Positions 12,052 to 21,647 of a stretch of 21,893 nt of DNA are shown here, one piece after another. The notes under the pieces were generated by a model. That model searched no databases. It saw only the letters and a list, made by a program, of their open reading frames with translations, and was not told where the DNA came from. The stretch comes from Planctomycetota bacterium (lineage in GTDB: Bacteria > Planctomycetota > Phycisphaerae > Phycisphaerales > UBA1924), in contig JAEYUO010000024.1 of assembly GCA_023432465.1 (NCBI GenBank), positions 1-21,893 on the forward strand, in the 5' to 3' direction. The position numbers and the translations under genes are program-made. Numbering within the stretch: position 1 is the stretch's first letter; every line of letters begins with the position of its first letter.

Positions 12052-12416
12052 TGCCTTCTCTCCCCCGGCATCGCGGCCGGATCCATGTCCTTACGGATCA
12101 CCCCGGGCAGCCCCGAGGCACGCAAACACCGAACCAGCGTGCAGCGAATCGCCACAAGCGGTGGTATATTCTGACCATCCTTGGTTCGTAGCCACAAGGC
12201 GTAGTGCCGTATCGGATGACTGACCGGCGGGGGCACAGAATATCGGTCGTTGCGCGATGTGGCAAGTCGATCAAGAGATGATGAAGGCCAAAGCGGCCTG
12301 GGAGCACGCAGGAGCCGCCGGCGATTTGGTTATCCACATTCCTCCGGAGCGAGAGAAATCGTCGCACGCCCAAATCGCGTCCGGCACGGGCTTTGCCGAT
12401 ACAGTTGAGTGTTCAC
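12052..12416. other. Divergent intergenic region, no supported gene
   Basis: This 365-bp gap separates the minus-strand TSCPD gene from the + strand small ORF. It holds the TSCPD Shine-Dalgarno at its left edge, a TATATT hexamer on the + strand at 12165-12170 without a good -35, and one perfect DnaA-box match, TTATCCACA, at 12330-12338. An ORF from 12257 (MWQVDQEMMKAKAAWEHAGA) has no ribosome site and runs into low complexity, so I do not call it. Confidence 0.5.
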
Positions 12417-12812
12417 ATGAGCCGCCTCCGCCAGCTCCATCCCCGCGTTGAAGTGTCCGGCCGCGGCCGCCGCGGCAGGATTGCGCCGATTGGCGGCACG
12501 ACTCTATTGGTGTTGGTCACCCTGGTTCTGGCGACTGGGCCTCGGGATGCCCTGCCGGTTCGGCAGTCCCTTGCCGAAAGTCGGTGGGCGGAGCCTGCCA
12601 CAAGCCGCGAGACTTACGAGACGGAGTCTCGCTCCACCGCCCCGACCAAGCCATCGGCTCCGAAGTTCACGGGGATCGGCCCGCAGAGGCCGTTGGCGAG
12701 CAGCGGGCTTGAGGCGGTTCGGATGCTCTCCGTCGTTGCGGCGGAAGAGTCGATCGCGATGGGGCGGCATGTCCGCGTCGCCCTCCTGAATCTCCCGCCG
12801 CCGCGAGTGTGA
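12417..12812 (+). CDS. Small membrane-anchored or secreted hypothetical protein
   Basis: From ATG 12417 this is 131 residues. The N-terminus is strongly basic (MSRLRQLHPRVEVSGRGRRG), followed by a hydrophobic stretch near residues 28-40 (GGTTLLVLVTLVLATG), the layout of a signal anchor. The remainder is Pro/Ser/Arg-rich and probably disordered, with one helix-prone patch (GLEAVRMLSVVAAEESIAMG). I recognise no family. It lies 209 bp before secA with no operon link. An earlier in-frame ATG at 12393 would add 8 residues. The anchor-like N-terminus is the main support; a spurious GC-rich ORF remains possible. Confidence 0.45.
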   Translation: MSRLRQLHPRVEVSGRGRRGRIAPIGGTTLLVLVTLVLATGPRDALPVRQSLAESRWAEPATSRETYETESRSTAPTKPSAPKFTGIGPQRPLASSGLEAVRMLSVVAAEESIAMGRHVRVALLNLPPPRV

Positions 12813-13021
12813 GCTTCTTTCGCACTCCCTGGCCTCACCCCAATCAAAACACGTGACGCGCCGAATCGCCATCCGACCGGATCGCGGAATCGTCGCATGC
12901 GTCATCCGCCCTCGGCGAGAAACTCGTCGCGACGGATCAGCATCCATATCCCGATGCGCCTCTCCACCCGCCGGTCTCGGACGGTGGCCGAGGGGCGCAA
13001 GCTCACTGAAAGACCCGACCC

Positions 13022-16000
13022 ATGGCCTCCTCATCATCGAAACCAACCGGCATTCCGCTCGTCGGCCCCATGCTCAACTGGCTGATCGGCTCGCGGAACG
13101 AACGCTTCGTCAAGAAGTACATGCAGCGGACGACCGCGATCAACGCGGTTGAACCGCAAATGCGGGTCCTGACGGACTCCCAGCTTCGCGGCAAGATCGG
13201 GGAGTTCCGCTCCCGCATCGACAAGGGCGAGAGCGCGGACGCGCTGCTGGTGGAGGCATTTGCGGTCGCCCGCGAGGCGATGGACCGGGCTGTGGGGATC
13301 CGGAACATCTTCAACCCGAAGTTCGCACCGATGTTCGACGCCTCGCGGCTGCCCGCCGAGGCCCGGGCGATGTATGAGCAGGTGCAGGCGGACATCGCCG
13401 GCAAGGCGACACTGCAGCCCAAGACCTATGACCCGAAGCTGGGCGTGCCCCCGCCGGAGGTTGTGCCCGATGCGCAGGATGAGTTCCTGGGGTGCTCGGA
13501 GCTGGTTCCGCCGTGGCTTCAGGTCGAGATCCCGGTTGCGCTGTACGAGGCGGTCCGGGAGCTGTACACCAAGAGCAAGCCCCCGTTCCGGGCCCGCCCG
13601 TTCGATGTGCAGCTCATCGGCGGCATGGTGCTCTCGGGCGGCAAGATCAGCGAGATGAAGACGGGTGAGGGCAAGACGATCGTGGGTCCGCTGGCGTGCT
13701 ACCTCGCCTCGATCGAGGGCATGAAGGTGCACGTCGTGACGGTGAACGACTACCTCGTCCAGCGCGACCGCGACTGGACCTTCCCCTACTTCCACGCGCT
13801 GGGGATGACGGTCGGCGCGATCCACCCGATGCACATGCAGTCGGAGGCGATCAAGCGAGAGATGTACCGGTGCGATGTCGTCTACGGCACAACGGCCGAG
13901 TTCGGCTTTGATTACCTGCGCGACAACATGAAGCCGCGGCTGGAGATGCAGGTGCAGCGCCGGCGGGAGTTCGCGGTCGTCGACGAGGTGGACTCGATCC
14001 TGATCGACGAGGCCCGTACCCCACTGATCATCTCCGGACCGGCTCACGAGGGCGCGCCGCGGTATGACATGGCCAACAAGCTCGCGCTGCACCTCGTCGA
14101 GAAGCAGCGCCCCTGGCAGCAGGCCGACGACAAGGTCCAGCACTGCATGCGGACGATCAAAGGGCTGGAGGGCGACATCCGGAACGCACGGGACAAGGCC
14201 AAGATCCCCGAGCTTCAGGAGCAGATGAAGGCGGCCAAGGCCGAGTTGCCGGGGCTTGAGAAGGAGCGCTCTCGCCACACCCAGTACTACGAGATCGAGC
14301 TGGACCGTCGGCAGGCACACCTGACGCACGACGGCATCGCCGAGGCGCAGCGCATCGCCGGTGTCGGGTCGTTCTATGTCGGGGAGAACATGGATGTTCC
14401 GCACCTGCTGGAGCAGGCGGTGCGGGCGCACGTGGTGTATGCGAGGGACCGCGACTACATCGTGATGCCGACCCAGAGCCCGGATACCGGGCGGATGGAG
14501 CCGAGCATCGTGATCGTGGATGTGAACACAGGACGACCGATGATCGGGCGTCAGTGGTCCGACGGGCTGCATCAGGCTGTGGAGGCCAAAGAGGGCGTGC
14601 CCATTCGCCAGGAGACGCAGACCGTCGCCACGGTGACGATCCAGAACTTCTTCAAGATGTACAAGCGTCTGGCGGGCATGACGGGCACGGCGGACACCGA
14701 GGCCCAGGAGTTCCACGACATCTACCGGCTGGATGTTGTGTCGATCCCCACGAACGTCCCGGTGGTCCGCCGCGACTTTGACGACCTGATGTTCCTGACG
14801 GGCAAGGACAAGTGGGAGTTCATCGTCGATGAGATCAAGCAGTTCCATGATGCGGGCCGGCCGGTGCTGGTCGGCACGACGAGCGTCGAGAAGAGCGAGA
14901 TGCTCTCGAAGATGCTCACGAGCAAGCACCGGATCAAGCACGAGGTGCTCAACGCCAAGCAGCACGAGCGCGAGGCGCACATCGTCGAGAACGCGGGCCA
15001 GCTTGGCGCGGTGATGATCGCGACAAACATGGCCGGCCGCGGCACGGACATCAAGCTCGGCGCGATCAGCCGCGAGGCCCTGCTGGAGCACTGGCTGCGT
15101 CGGGGCATCTGCTCGCGCGAGCTGACGGTGGATGCCACCGATGAGCAGGTGCGGGAGAATGTCTACCGCAAGATCGGGCCGCGGGAACTGGACATCCCCA
15201 AACGCGAAGCGGAGGAGATGCCGATCGCCGAGCTCGAGCTGCGTCTGCTGCGGCACTGGGCGATGCACCACACGTGGGTGAACCCGAAGAAGATCGACTC
15301 AATGAGCGCCAATGCGCTGAAGCAGGAGCTGGACCGCCACGGCCGCTGCCTGATCCAGCGGATCGGCTGGTTCAACAGCATCGAGGACCTGGGCGGGTTG
15401 CACGTGATCGGCACCGAGCGTCACGAGTCGCGGCGCATCGATAACCAGCTCCGCGGCCGCTCCGGCCGTCAGGGCGACAACGGGTCGTCGCGGTTCTTCG
15501 TGTCGCTCGATGACGACCTGATGAAGCGGTTCGCGGGCGAGCGCACGATGAAGATCCTCGCGACCCTCGGCATGCGCGAAGGAGACGCCATCGAGCACCC
15601 CATGCTCTCCAAGAGTGTGGAGAGGGCGCAACGCAAGGTGGAGGAGTGGAACTTCCAGGGCCGGAAGAACCTGCTTGAGTACGACGAGATCATGGAGCAC
15701 CAGCGCCGCGCGTTCTACGGCCTGCGGCAGCGGGTGCTGGAGGGACGCGATGTCAAGGGGTTGATCTTCGACTACATCGAGCAGTCCACCCGCACCTCAT
15801 GCGATGACTTCCTCGACAAGGGCTACGCGGCCAAGTGTGCTGCGGAGTTCGCCCGGCAGTCGATCGACGTGCCCATCGAGCCCGATCGGCTCAAGGGGAT
15901 GGACCTTCAGGACATGGACAAACGCATCCGCTCGGACGCGAAGGAGGAGGTCCGTCAGCAGATCAGCGTGACCATGGGCGAGTACATGCCCAGCGAGGGC

Positions 16001-17395
16001 AGCGAGTTCGCGATGGACTTTGATGCCGAGGGTCTGGCGCGGTGGGCCAAGGGGCACTTCGGCGTGGAGCTTGATCCTGAGCAGCTTCGGCGCGACGGCG
16101 CGGCGATCCGCATGCAGGTCGAGGACCGGCTCGCGGAGGCGGCGGCGGAGCGGATCCAGTCGGCGAACCTGGACGGGCTCGCGCAGTTCGTCGAGAAGGA
16201 CTTTGGCGCAAAGGAGCTCTCCAAGTGGGGCGCTCGCAAGTACGGGTTCACCATCCCGGCGGAGCAGATCACCAAGGCCGAGCTGCTCGGGCGCGAGGAG
16301 GTCGTCAAGCTCTTCCTCGACAAGTCTCGGGAGCTGTACGCGAAGCGGGAGATCGAATACCCGGTGGACTTCGCCATGGAGATGACGATGTCGCTGATGC
16401 GGCAGAGCCCGCAGGGCGCGGCCCAGCAGCTTGTCGCGTGGGCGAACCAGCGTCTGGGAATGGCGTGGACTGTTGAGCAGTTGACTCGGACTCCGCCGAA
16501 CAAGTGCCGCGAGGAACTGCTGGCGGCATCGAAGCGGTATGTGGAGTCCGATGAACTCTCGCGGACCGTCGATGAGGCGCTCGCGCTGAAGGACCACGAT
16601 GCTCGCATCACGTTCTTCCGGGATCGGCTCAAGGTCGAATGGCCGGATGCCAACCGCCGGTTGGCCGGAGAGGAACTGGAGAACGCGATCGTCGCGAAAA
16701 CCGAGTCGGTGCTTCGGGCCGAGCTTCTGTACTTCGAGCGGACACTGCTCCTTGAAACGCTGGACCCGGCGTGGAAGGACCACCTGTACGCGATGGACCA
16801 GCTTCGCGATTCGATCGGCTTCCGCGCGTTCAGCCAGCGCGACCCGAAGATCGAATATAAGCGGGAGGGCTCCGCGCTGTTCCAGCAGATGATCGATGGC
16901 GTGCGGGACAAGGTTTCGGACTTTGTGTTCAAGGCTCGGATCAGCCCGCAGTTCTCACCCCCGCAGCCGTCACCTGCCGCTGCGCCGCCGCGGCAGGCTC
17001 AATCGGCAGGCCCGGCGTCCTCCGCGGGGCTCTATACCCCGCCGAGCGGAGGCGCGGGAGTGATCGCCGGGCCGGGGATCGACACGGTCGTGACGGCTGC
17101 TCCGCCGGCAAACGCTGCGATTCCCGCGGCTGGGGCGATTGCTGCCGCGGCGGCATCGACGCCGGTGATGACCGACCGGCAGCAGCGCGATCTCGATGCT
17201 GCGCAGCGAGCGGGATCGCCCGGTGCCGAGCCCGCGAAGGCCGCGCCGGTGGTCAAGAGTGAGAAGCGGTACGGCCGAAACGACTCGTGCCCTCAGGACT
17301 CGGGACGGAAGTACAAGAAGTGCTGCAATCGCCCGGATGGGACATGCACCGGCCAGGGTCTTTCCAGCCCGCCACCCCCAGACGATGAGGAGTGA
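13022..17395 (+). CDS. secA: Preprotein translocase ATPase SecA, greatly enlarged
   Basis: SecA drives unfolded preproteins through SecYEG using ATP. Visible motifs: Walker A MKTGEGKT (K218, T219), Walker B V-V-D321-E-V-D324 with SILIDEAR, TNMAGRGTDIKLG, and GLHVIGTERHESRRIDNQLR with GRSGRQGD. At 1457 residues it is far longer than the usual 850-950. There is a coiled-coil-like insert after about residue 360 (IRNARDKAKIPELQEQMKAA region), an insert after GTDIKLGAIS, a large one in the helical scaffold/wing part (about residues 930-1180), and a 100-residue Ala/Pro linker. The C-terminal SEC-C zinc motif reads C1423-P-Q1425 with C1434-C1435, so one of the four usual ligands is Gln. The start fits the family N-terminus; only GAAAG precedes it. 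Confidence 0.95.
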   Translation: MASSSSKPTGIPLVGPMLNWLIGSRNERFVKKYMQRTTAINAVEPQMRVLTDSQLRGKIGEFRSRIDKGESADALLVEAFAVAREAMDRAVGIRNIFNPKFAPMFDASRLPAEARAMYEQVQADIAGKATLQPKTYDPKLGVPPPEVVPDAQDEFLGCSELVPPWLQVEIPVALYEAVRELYTKSKPPFRARPFDVQLIGGMVLSGGKISEMKTGEGKTIVGPLACYLASIEGMKVHVVTVNDYLVQRDRDWTFPYFHALGMTVGAIHPMHMQSEAIKREMYRCDVVYGTTAEFGFDYLRDNMKPRLEMQVQRRREFAVVDEVDSILIDEARTPLIISGPAHEGAPRYDMANKLALHLVEKQRPWQQADDKVQHCMRTIKGLEGDIRNARDKAKIPELQEQMKAAKAELPGLEKERSRHTQYYEIELDRRQAHLTHDGIAEAQRIAGVGSFYVGENMDVPHLLEQAVRAHVVYARDRDYIVMPTQSPDTGRMEPSIVIVDVNTGRPMIGRQWSDGLHQAVEAKEGVPIRQETQTVATVTIQNFFKMYKRLAGMTGTADTEAQEFHDIYRLDVVSIPTNVPVVRRDFDDLMFLTGKDKWEFIVDEIKQFHDAGRPVLVGTTSVEKSEMLSKMLTSKHRIKHEVLNAKQHEREAHIVENAGQLGAVMIATNMAGRGTDIKLGAISREALLEHWLRRGICSRELTVDATDEQVRENVYRKIGPRELDIPKREAEEMPIAELELRLLRHWAMHHTWVNPKKIDSMSANALKQELDRHGRCLIQRIGWFNSIEDLGGLHVIGTERHESRRIDNQLRGRSGRQGDNGSSRFFVSLDDDLMKRFAGERTMKILATLGMREGDAIEHPMLSKSVERAQRKVEEWNFQGRKNLLEYDEIMEHQRRAFYGLRQRVLEGRDVKGLIFDYIEQSTRTSCDDFLDKGYAAKCAAEFARQSIDVPIEPDRLKGMDLQDMDKRIRSDAKEEVRQQISVTMGEYMPSEGSEFAMDFDAEGLARWAKGHFGVELDPEQLRRDGAAIRMQVEDRLAEAAAERIQSANLDGLAQFVEKDFGAKELSKWGARKYGFTIPAEQITKAELLGREEVVKLFLDKSRELYAKREIEYPVDFAMEMTMSLMRQSPQGAAQQLVAWANQRLGMAWTVEQLTRTPPNKCREELLAASKRYVESDELSRTVDEALALKDHDARITFFRDRLKVEWPDANRRLAGEELENAIVAKTESVLRAELLYFERTLLLETLDPAWKDHLYAMDQLRDSIGFRAFSQRDPKIEYKREGSALFQQMIDGVRDKVSDFVFKARISPQFSPPQPSPAAAPPRQAQSAGPASSAGLYTPPSGGAGVIAGPGIDTVVTAAPPANAAIPAAGAIAAAAASTPVMTDRQQRDLDAAQRAGSPGAEPAKAAPVVKSEKRYGRNDSCPQDSGRKYKKCCNRPDGTCTGQGLSSPPPPDDEE

Positions 17396-17450
17396 GCGGG
17401 ATCGCACAGGGCACGATCGCAACGTAACCGGACGGATCCCAAGGGCGACC

Positions 17451-18665
17451 ATGCTGCGCATTCTTCATCTTCTGGACCCGCACGACGGCATTGAGCCCAT
17501 GCTCGCGTGCCGCGCAGCGATGAGCATCGGCGAGGCGTCGCACGCGCTCTGGCTGGTCACGGATTCCGCCGGAGAGCGTGTGGCAGCCGACTTTGGCCTG
17601 ACCACATCCGACCGGGTGGGCACAATCCTGGGGCGGGCGGAATCCGCCGGGCGAGGGATGCGATCAGTGCTGGAGCACCGAACCGATGATCTCGGCGAGC
17701 CGACGCCGGACCTGGTGCAGTGCTGGTCGGTGAGGATGCTCGGCGCTGCGCGGGCGGCGTTTGGCAAGCGGATCATTCCGCGGTGCGGGGTGCTGGTGCG
17801 TCCACCCTCTTCGGCCACGCTGCGACGGGCAGAGGCCGCCCGGTTCAGCAAGACACCGGAGGAACGCGCGCTCGACGACACGACGCTTCTGACGCTGGAT
17901 ATGACATCGCGCGAGCAGTGGGCGCCGATGGCCAGCGCAGGCCGCGGCGCGATGCGGATGCGAGACAACATCCGCCTCGCCCCCGCCCCCCCGCTTCCGC
18001 CGACTGAGTGCGCGGCGGGTTCGCCGAGCCGTGCTGCAATACGGGAGGCCCTCGGCTTGGACGATGGAGACATTGCGGTCGTGCTTCTGGCCGATCCGCC
18101 GGAGGCGGGCGATGCGATGCGTTTCACGTTTCAGGTGGGCTTGCAGCATGTCGGTGGTGTGCGCATCACGGGGATTGTGCCGCGGGGCGCGGCCCACTCG
18201 CGGCGCGGGGCGAGATTTGTCGCCGGCCACGGACGTCGATGGGGGATGATCGATTCGGCACGATCTCTGGAGCAGGTACTCATCGGGGCCGACATCGCGG
18301 TGTGGGATGTCGCCGACAGCGGCGAGGTGAGCAGCGGTCCGGCCCTGCTGGCGGCGTGCATCGCGGCGGGGGTGCCGGTCGCGGCCGCGCCGCACGAGAT
18401 TTCGCTCGGGGCCCTGGCGGCGATCCCGGACTGTCTTTCGCGGGACGGATCGACGCGGGCGGTGGCGAGCAGGATGTTTGACTTCGCGCGGGATGCGTCG
18501 GTCCGGGCGACCGTCTCTAGAAGGATGCTCGATCATGCCGCAGAGCTTCGCGAGCGCGACGGATTCCGACGGACACTGCTGGCGTTGTGGCGGGAGCGTG
18601 CGAACGTCCCGATCATTCGGCCGGGGCTGCCTGTTCCGGCCGCGCTCACGGGGGCGCCATCGTGA
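17451..18665 (+). CDS. Glycosyltransferase-like protein (GT-B fold, divergent)
   Basis: From ATG 17451 this is 404 residues; the open frame upstream overlaps secA and is not used. The N-terminus MLRILHLLDPHDGIEPMLAC and the later SRAAIREALGLDDGDIAVVL, then SLEQVLIGADIAVWDVADSG and GPALLAACIAAGVPVAAAP, follow the two-domain pattern of GT-B, family-4-like glycosyltransferases. The usual E-x7-E donor-site motif is not clear, so activity is uncertain. Its TGA overlaps the GTG of the phosphatase gene, so the pair is co-translated. A low-molecular-weight phosphatase next to a glycosyltransferase is common in polysaccharide clusters, but no other cluster genes are here. AAGGGCG precedes the start. 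Confidence 0.6.
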   Translation: MLRILHLLDPHDGIEPMLACRAAMSIGEASHALWLVTDSAGERVAADFGLTTSDRVGTILGRAESAGRGMRSVLEHRTDDLGEPTPDLVQCWSVRMLGAARAAFGKRIIPRCGVLVRPPSSATLRRAEAARFSKTPEERALDDTTLLTLDMTSREQWAPMASAGRGAMRMRDNIRLAPAPPLPPTECAAGSPSRAAIREALGLDDGDIAVVLLADPPEAGDAMRFTFQVGLQHVGGVRITGIVPRGAAHSRRGARFVAGHGRRWGMIDSARSLEQVLIGADIAVWDVADSGEVSSGPALLAACIAAGVPVAAAPHEISLGALAAIPDCLSRDGSTRAVASRMFDFARDASVRATVSRRMLDHAAELRERDGFRRTLLALWRERANVPIIRPGLPVPAALTGAPS

Positions 18666-19189
18666 GCATCCCCCGACCGGATGTGCGTCATGTTCGCTCG
18701 GTGCTGTTTGTCTGCATGGGGAACATCTGCCGCTCGCCGCTTGCGCAGGGAGTGCTGGAGCACCTGGCTGCCGAACGCGGCGTTCGGGAGCAACTCACCA
18801 TCGAGTCGTGCGGGACCGGGGGTTGGCACGTGGGGGAGCGTCCGGACCCGCGGACGATCGATGTCGCGAGGCGGAACGGGATTGTGCTCTCCTCGCGGGC
18901 GCGGCGGCTGGATCCGCGATCCGATTTTCATCGCTTCGACCTCCTTCTTGCGATGGATAGGAACAATCTCGAGTCCGTCCTGCACGAGGGAGGCCCTGCG
19001 CACAAATCCATGCTCTTCAGGACGTTTGATCCCGCTGCCCGTCCAGACCCCGAAAGTCTGTTGGGGAACCTGGAGGTACCGGATCCGTATCATGGTGGGC
19101 CCGACGGGTTCGAGTTGGGGTTCAAGATGATTCACCGGACGGCCGCGGCTTTGCTCGACGGCATGTTCCCTACTTCCGAGCAAGCCTGA
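18662..19189 (+). CDS. Low-molecular-weight protein tyrosine phosphatase family
   Basis: From GTG 18662 (overlapping the previous stop) this is 175 residues, the size expected. The phosphate loop is V-C18-M-G-N-I-C-R24-S near the N-terminus (C-x5-R), with C18 the nucleophile and R24 the phosphate binder. The general acid loop is VPD141PYHGG. These cytosolic enzymes dephosphorylate tyrosine, often of regulators of envelope polysaccharide synthesis, though arsenate reductases share the fold. The pairing with a glycosyltransferase-like gene favours the phosphatase role. The longer open frame from 18587 was rejected because it overlaps the upstream gene and the phosphate loop would be displaced. 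The next gene starts 1 bp after its stop. Confidence 0.9.
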   Translation: MSIPRPDVRHVRSVLFVCMGNICRSPLAQGVLEHLAAERGVREQLTIESCGTGGWHVGERPDPRTIDVARRNGIVLSSRARRLDPRSDFHRFDLLLAMDRNNLESVLHEGGPAHKSMLFRTFDPAARPDPESLLGNLEVPDPYHGGPDGFELGFKMIHRTAAALLDGMFPTSEQA

Positions 19190-19190
19190 C

Positions 19191-19985
19191 ATGCACAACA
19201 CCTCTCGCCGCCTCGCCCTTCGCACTCCCGGTCATCGTCATCGCGGCTTCACGCTGATCGAGTTGCTCGTGGTCATCGCGATCATCGCGCTCCTGGTGGG
19301 CCTGCTGCTCCCCGCGCTGGGATCGGCGCGCAACGCAGCGCGGGCGACGGTGTGCGCATCGCGGTTGCAGCAACTGGGTATCGGCCTGTCGCTGTACATG
19401 CAGGACTATGACAACACGCTGCCGCAGGTGCGCGTGGATGTCGGGGGCGGGTACTACAGCAACATCGGCGCGCTCTTCGGCGGGAAGAAGGGGACGCTCC
19501 CGGCGTACGGCATCAATGAGTATGGCCCGGAACGGCGGCCGCTGAACCGCTACGTCGTGGACCGCGATGTGCCGCTGGATTCCGAGGACAACCCGTTTGA
19601 ACTGGAGATGTTCAAGTCTCCATCAGACAAGGGCGGCGAGGTCCCGGGGATCGGCTTCGTGCTGAGCATGTACGACCTTCTGGGCTCAAGCTACACGCTC
19701 AACGACCACACGCTCGACGGCGAGCAGCGGACGACGCTGATCCCGCAGCAGGGTGGGAAGATGCCGTATGTTCTGGACCTGACCAAGACCTGGGTGCTGG
19801 GGTCACATCCAATCTACAACTACCAGCAGGATGGGGACCGCAAGCACCGGTGGTACAACTCCAACCGCGTCGATGCGAACCTGCTGTTCCTGGATTTCCA
19901 TGTGGGCACGCTGATGCGTGTGCCGCAGGGGGTTGTGAACACGACGCCGAACTACACGTTCCTGCCGCGGCCGGATTGGCCGTAA
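19191..19985 (+). CDS. Prepilin-type (type II secretion pseudopilin-like) protein
   Basis: This 264-residue protein has a class III signal: basic leader to G19, then F20-TLIE24-LLVVIAIIALLVGLLLPAL, where a prepilin peptidase would cut after G19 and E24 is the conserved mature Glu5. After the hydrophobic helix come SARNAARATVCASRLQQLG and an extracytoplasmic domain ending in DANLLFLDFHVGTLMRVPQG. This ending resembles that of the many prepilin-type proteins in planctomycetes. These are presumed surface or secretion-apparatus components; the exact role is unknown. It starts 1 bp after the phosphatase stop and has no strong Shine-Dalgarno, so it may depend on coupled translation. Confidence 0.9.
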   Translation: MHNTSRRLALRTPGHRHRGFTLIELLVVIAIIALLVGLLLPALGSARNAARATVCASRLQQLGIGLSLYMQDYDNTLPQVRVDVGGGYYSNIGALFGGKKGTLPAYGINEYGPERRPLNRYVVDRDVPLDSEDNPFELEMFKSPSDKGGEVPGIGFVLSMYDLLGSSYTLNDHTLDGEQRTTLIPQQGGKMPYVLDLTKTWVLGSHPIYNYQQDGDRKHRWYNSNRVDANLLFLDFHVGTLMRVPQGVVNTTPNYTFLPRPDWP

Positions 19986-20039
19986 GGCACAAAGATCGCC
20001 CGCTGCGGCTCTTCGCGCTCTTCGCGTTGAACCCCCCAC

Positions 20040-21563
20040 TCACTCGCGTCGCGGTGCTTTGGGCTTCCCGCGGTTGGGTGTGCTCATCGACTGGAACTGG
20101 ATGTACTGCGATGCACCCTGCTGGAGCTTGGGCGTCGTCAGCCAACCCCAGAACGCGGGCGAGCCGTGGGCGACGACCGTCGTCGGCGGGTGATACTGGA
20201 ACGCCACCGGCATGACGTCATCGAGTTCATCGTTGGTGCCGAAGAACTTCCAAGGGCGATCCAGCGCGGGCGGGCGGCTGCTGCTCTTGCGCTGGCGCAC
20301 GATATCGACGGGCACCCAGATCCCCTTGTTGGCGGACTCGTCGAAGAGATAGAACTCCACCCACGAGCGAATCTTGGCGGAGCCCTTGCCCTTCAGGAAG
20401 CCCGAATCCTCGCCTTTGGATTCCTTGATGTCGTAGCCGATGACCGTTCGTGCGGGCAGGCCCGCCGCGCGATAGACGGCACAGAGCAGGCAGGCGATGT
20501 CGTGCTCGCTGCCGCGGCCGAGTTCCAGCGTGCGGGAGGCGCCCTGGAGCTCAAAGCCCTCGACCTCGCCATTGCGGTTGTTGACCAGACCCAGGCCAGA
20601 CGGCTGCGTCGCTTCGAGGACCTTCCCGGCAAGGAACTTCGCGAGCACGACTGGCTTCACTTTCGTGGGATCGTTGCCGCCGGTCCACTGCGCCACTCGC
20701 TCTGTGATGATGGGGTTCGTGAAGTCCACCGGGTCCAGACGGTTGCCCTGCGACGGCATGAGGGTTGAGGCGGCTTCGCCCGGCCACACCCCTCCGGCGG
20801 GCCAGATGGCCCGCTCCGCGAGCTTCTCGTCAAAGACCGTCTCCCACGTGGTCATGGGGACGTCGAGCTTGAGATCCAGCTCGCGGCCTTCTCGCTTGAG
20901 CATCTCCCACCGCGCCAGGCGCGTGCCCGCGGCGTAGTTGTCTGCAAAATCGATGTCGGTGTCCACCGGTCGGTCGTCGAAGTAGAGCGTCCCGGTAACG
21001 CTGTCGGTGTCGGTGATGTGGCCCGCCGAGCCGTACGGAACTGGGAAGACCACCGCCGCGGTGTCAAACTTCAGCGGAATGACCTGCAGTTCCTTGTTCC
21101 CCGGGCGGCCGAGCTTGTTGGGATCGGTCTGATACGCGGCGAGGTGCACCTGCACCTTGAGGGTCCAGTTACGTGTGCGTCCGGACTTGATGACGTTATC
21201 GAGAAACGAAGGGCCGGTCGGGACGGGGACAGCGGCCGGAGGCACCGCGCCGGGCTGGGCGGGTGCGGCGGGTGCGGCCGGGGCCGGTGCCGCGGGTGTC
21301 ATCGGCGCCCGGCCGGGACGAGAAGGCTGGGCAGGAATTGCGGGTGCCGGCGCGGCGGGCGTAGGGTCCGGCGTTGGGGCGGGCGCGGGAGCGACGGGGG
21401 TTGGCGTTGCCGGCTGCTGCGGCTGAGCCGACTGCGCGGGCTCCTTGGGTTCCTGCCCGGGGCGGCGCGGCTGAGCGGAGGAAGTCGTGCAGACCGCCGC
21501 GAGCGTGCCCGCGGCGATGATCCATGCGAGCGCCTGGTTCGAGGCTTTGTTGCGATGCAGCAT
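20040..21563 (-). CDS. Secreted transglutaminase-fold protein, catalytic residues apparently lost
   Basis: In this 507-residue protein the N-terminus MLHRNKASNQALAWIIAAGT ending near TTSSAQ is a Sec signal peptide, followed by a Pro/Ala-rich linker of about 90 residues. The C-terminal half contains the transglutaminase core pattern: GRGSEHDIACLLCAVYRAAG-LPAR, IRSWVEFYLF and GIWVPVD. Aligned on GLPAR, the catalytic Cys position is Glu (GSEHD) and the His before AW is Arg (RSW); only the Asp of PVD remains. It is therefore probably a non-catalytic, peptide- or surface-binding relative. The start has AGGAG at 6-nt spacing. It follows scpB by 84 bp on the same strand. Confidence 0.8.
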   Translation of the reverse strand: MLHRNKASNQALAWIIAAGTLAAVCTTSSAQPRRPGQEPKEPAQSAQPQQPATPTPVAPAPAPTPDPTPAAPAPAIPAQPSRPGRAPMTPAAPAPAAPAAPAQPGAVPPAAVPVPTGPSFLDNVIKSGRTRNWTLKVQVHLAAYQTDPNKLGRPGNKELQVIPLKFDTAAVVFPVPYGSAGHITDTDSVTGTLYFDDRPVDTDIDFADNYAAGTRLARWEMLKREGRELDLKLDVPMTTWETVFDEKLAERAIWPAGGVWPGEAASTLMPSQGNRLDPVDFTNPIITERVAQWTGGNDPTKVKPVVLAKFLAGKVLEATQPSGLGLVNNRNGEVEGFELQGASRTLELGRGSEHDIACLLCAVYRAAGLPARTVIGYDIKESKGEDSGFLKGKGSAKIRSWVEFYLFDESANKGIWVPVDIVRQRKSSSRPPALDRPWKFFGTNDELDDVMPVAFQYHPPTTVVAHGSPAFWGWLTTPKLQQGASQYIQFQSMSTPNRGKPKAPRRE

Positions 21564-21647
21564 GGCTGACTCCTGAGGGTTGCCGTCGGCTGGAGAAGCA
21601 GGACTCCGCCGCGCGAGCGTTCTGTCGAAGGTGATACCGGCCGAAAC

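Noticed and set aside
12330..12338. Perfect DnaA box TTATCCACA as a chromosomal origin
   Set aside because: It is a single box without a cluster, AT-rich unwinding region, or dnaA/dnaN/gyrB neighbours; a 9-bp match can occur by chance.
13034..15271. 745-residue minus ORF inside secA
   Set aside because: Antisense to the conserved SecA motor; the Leu/His/Arg-rich translation has no recognisable motif.
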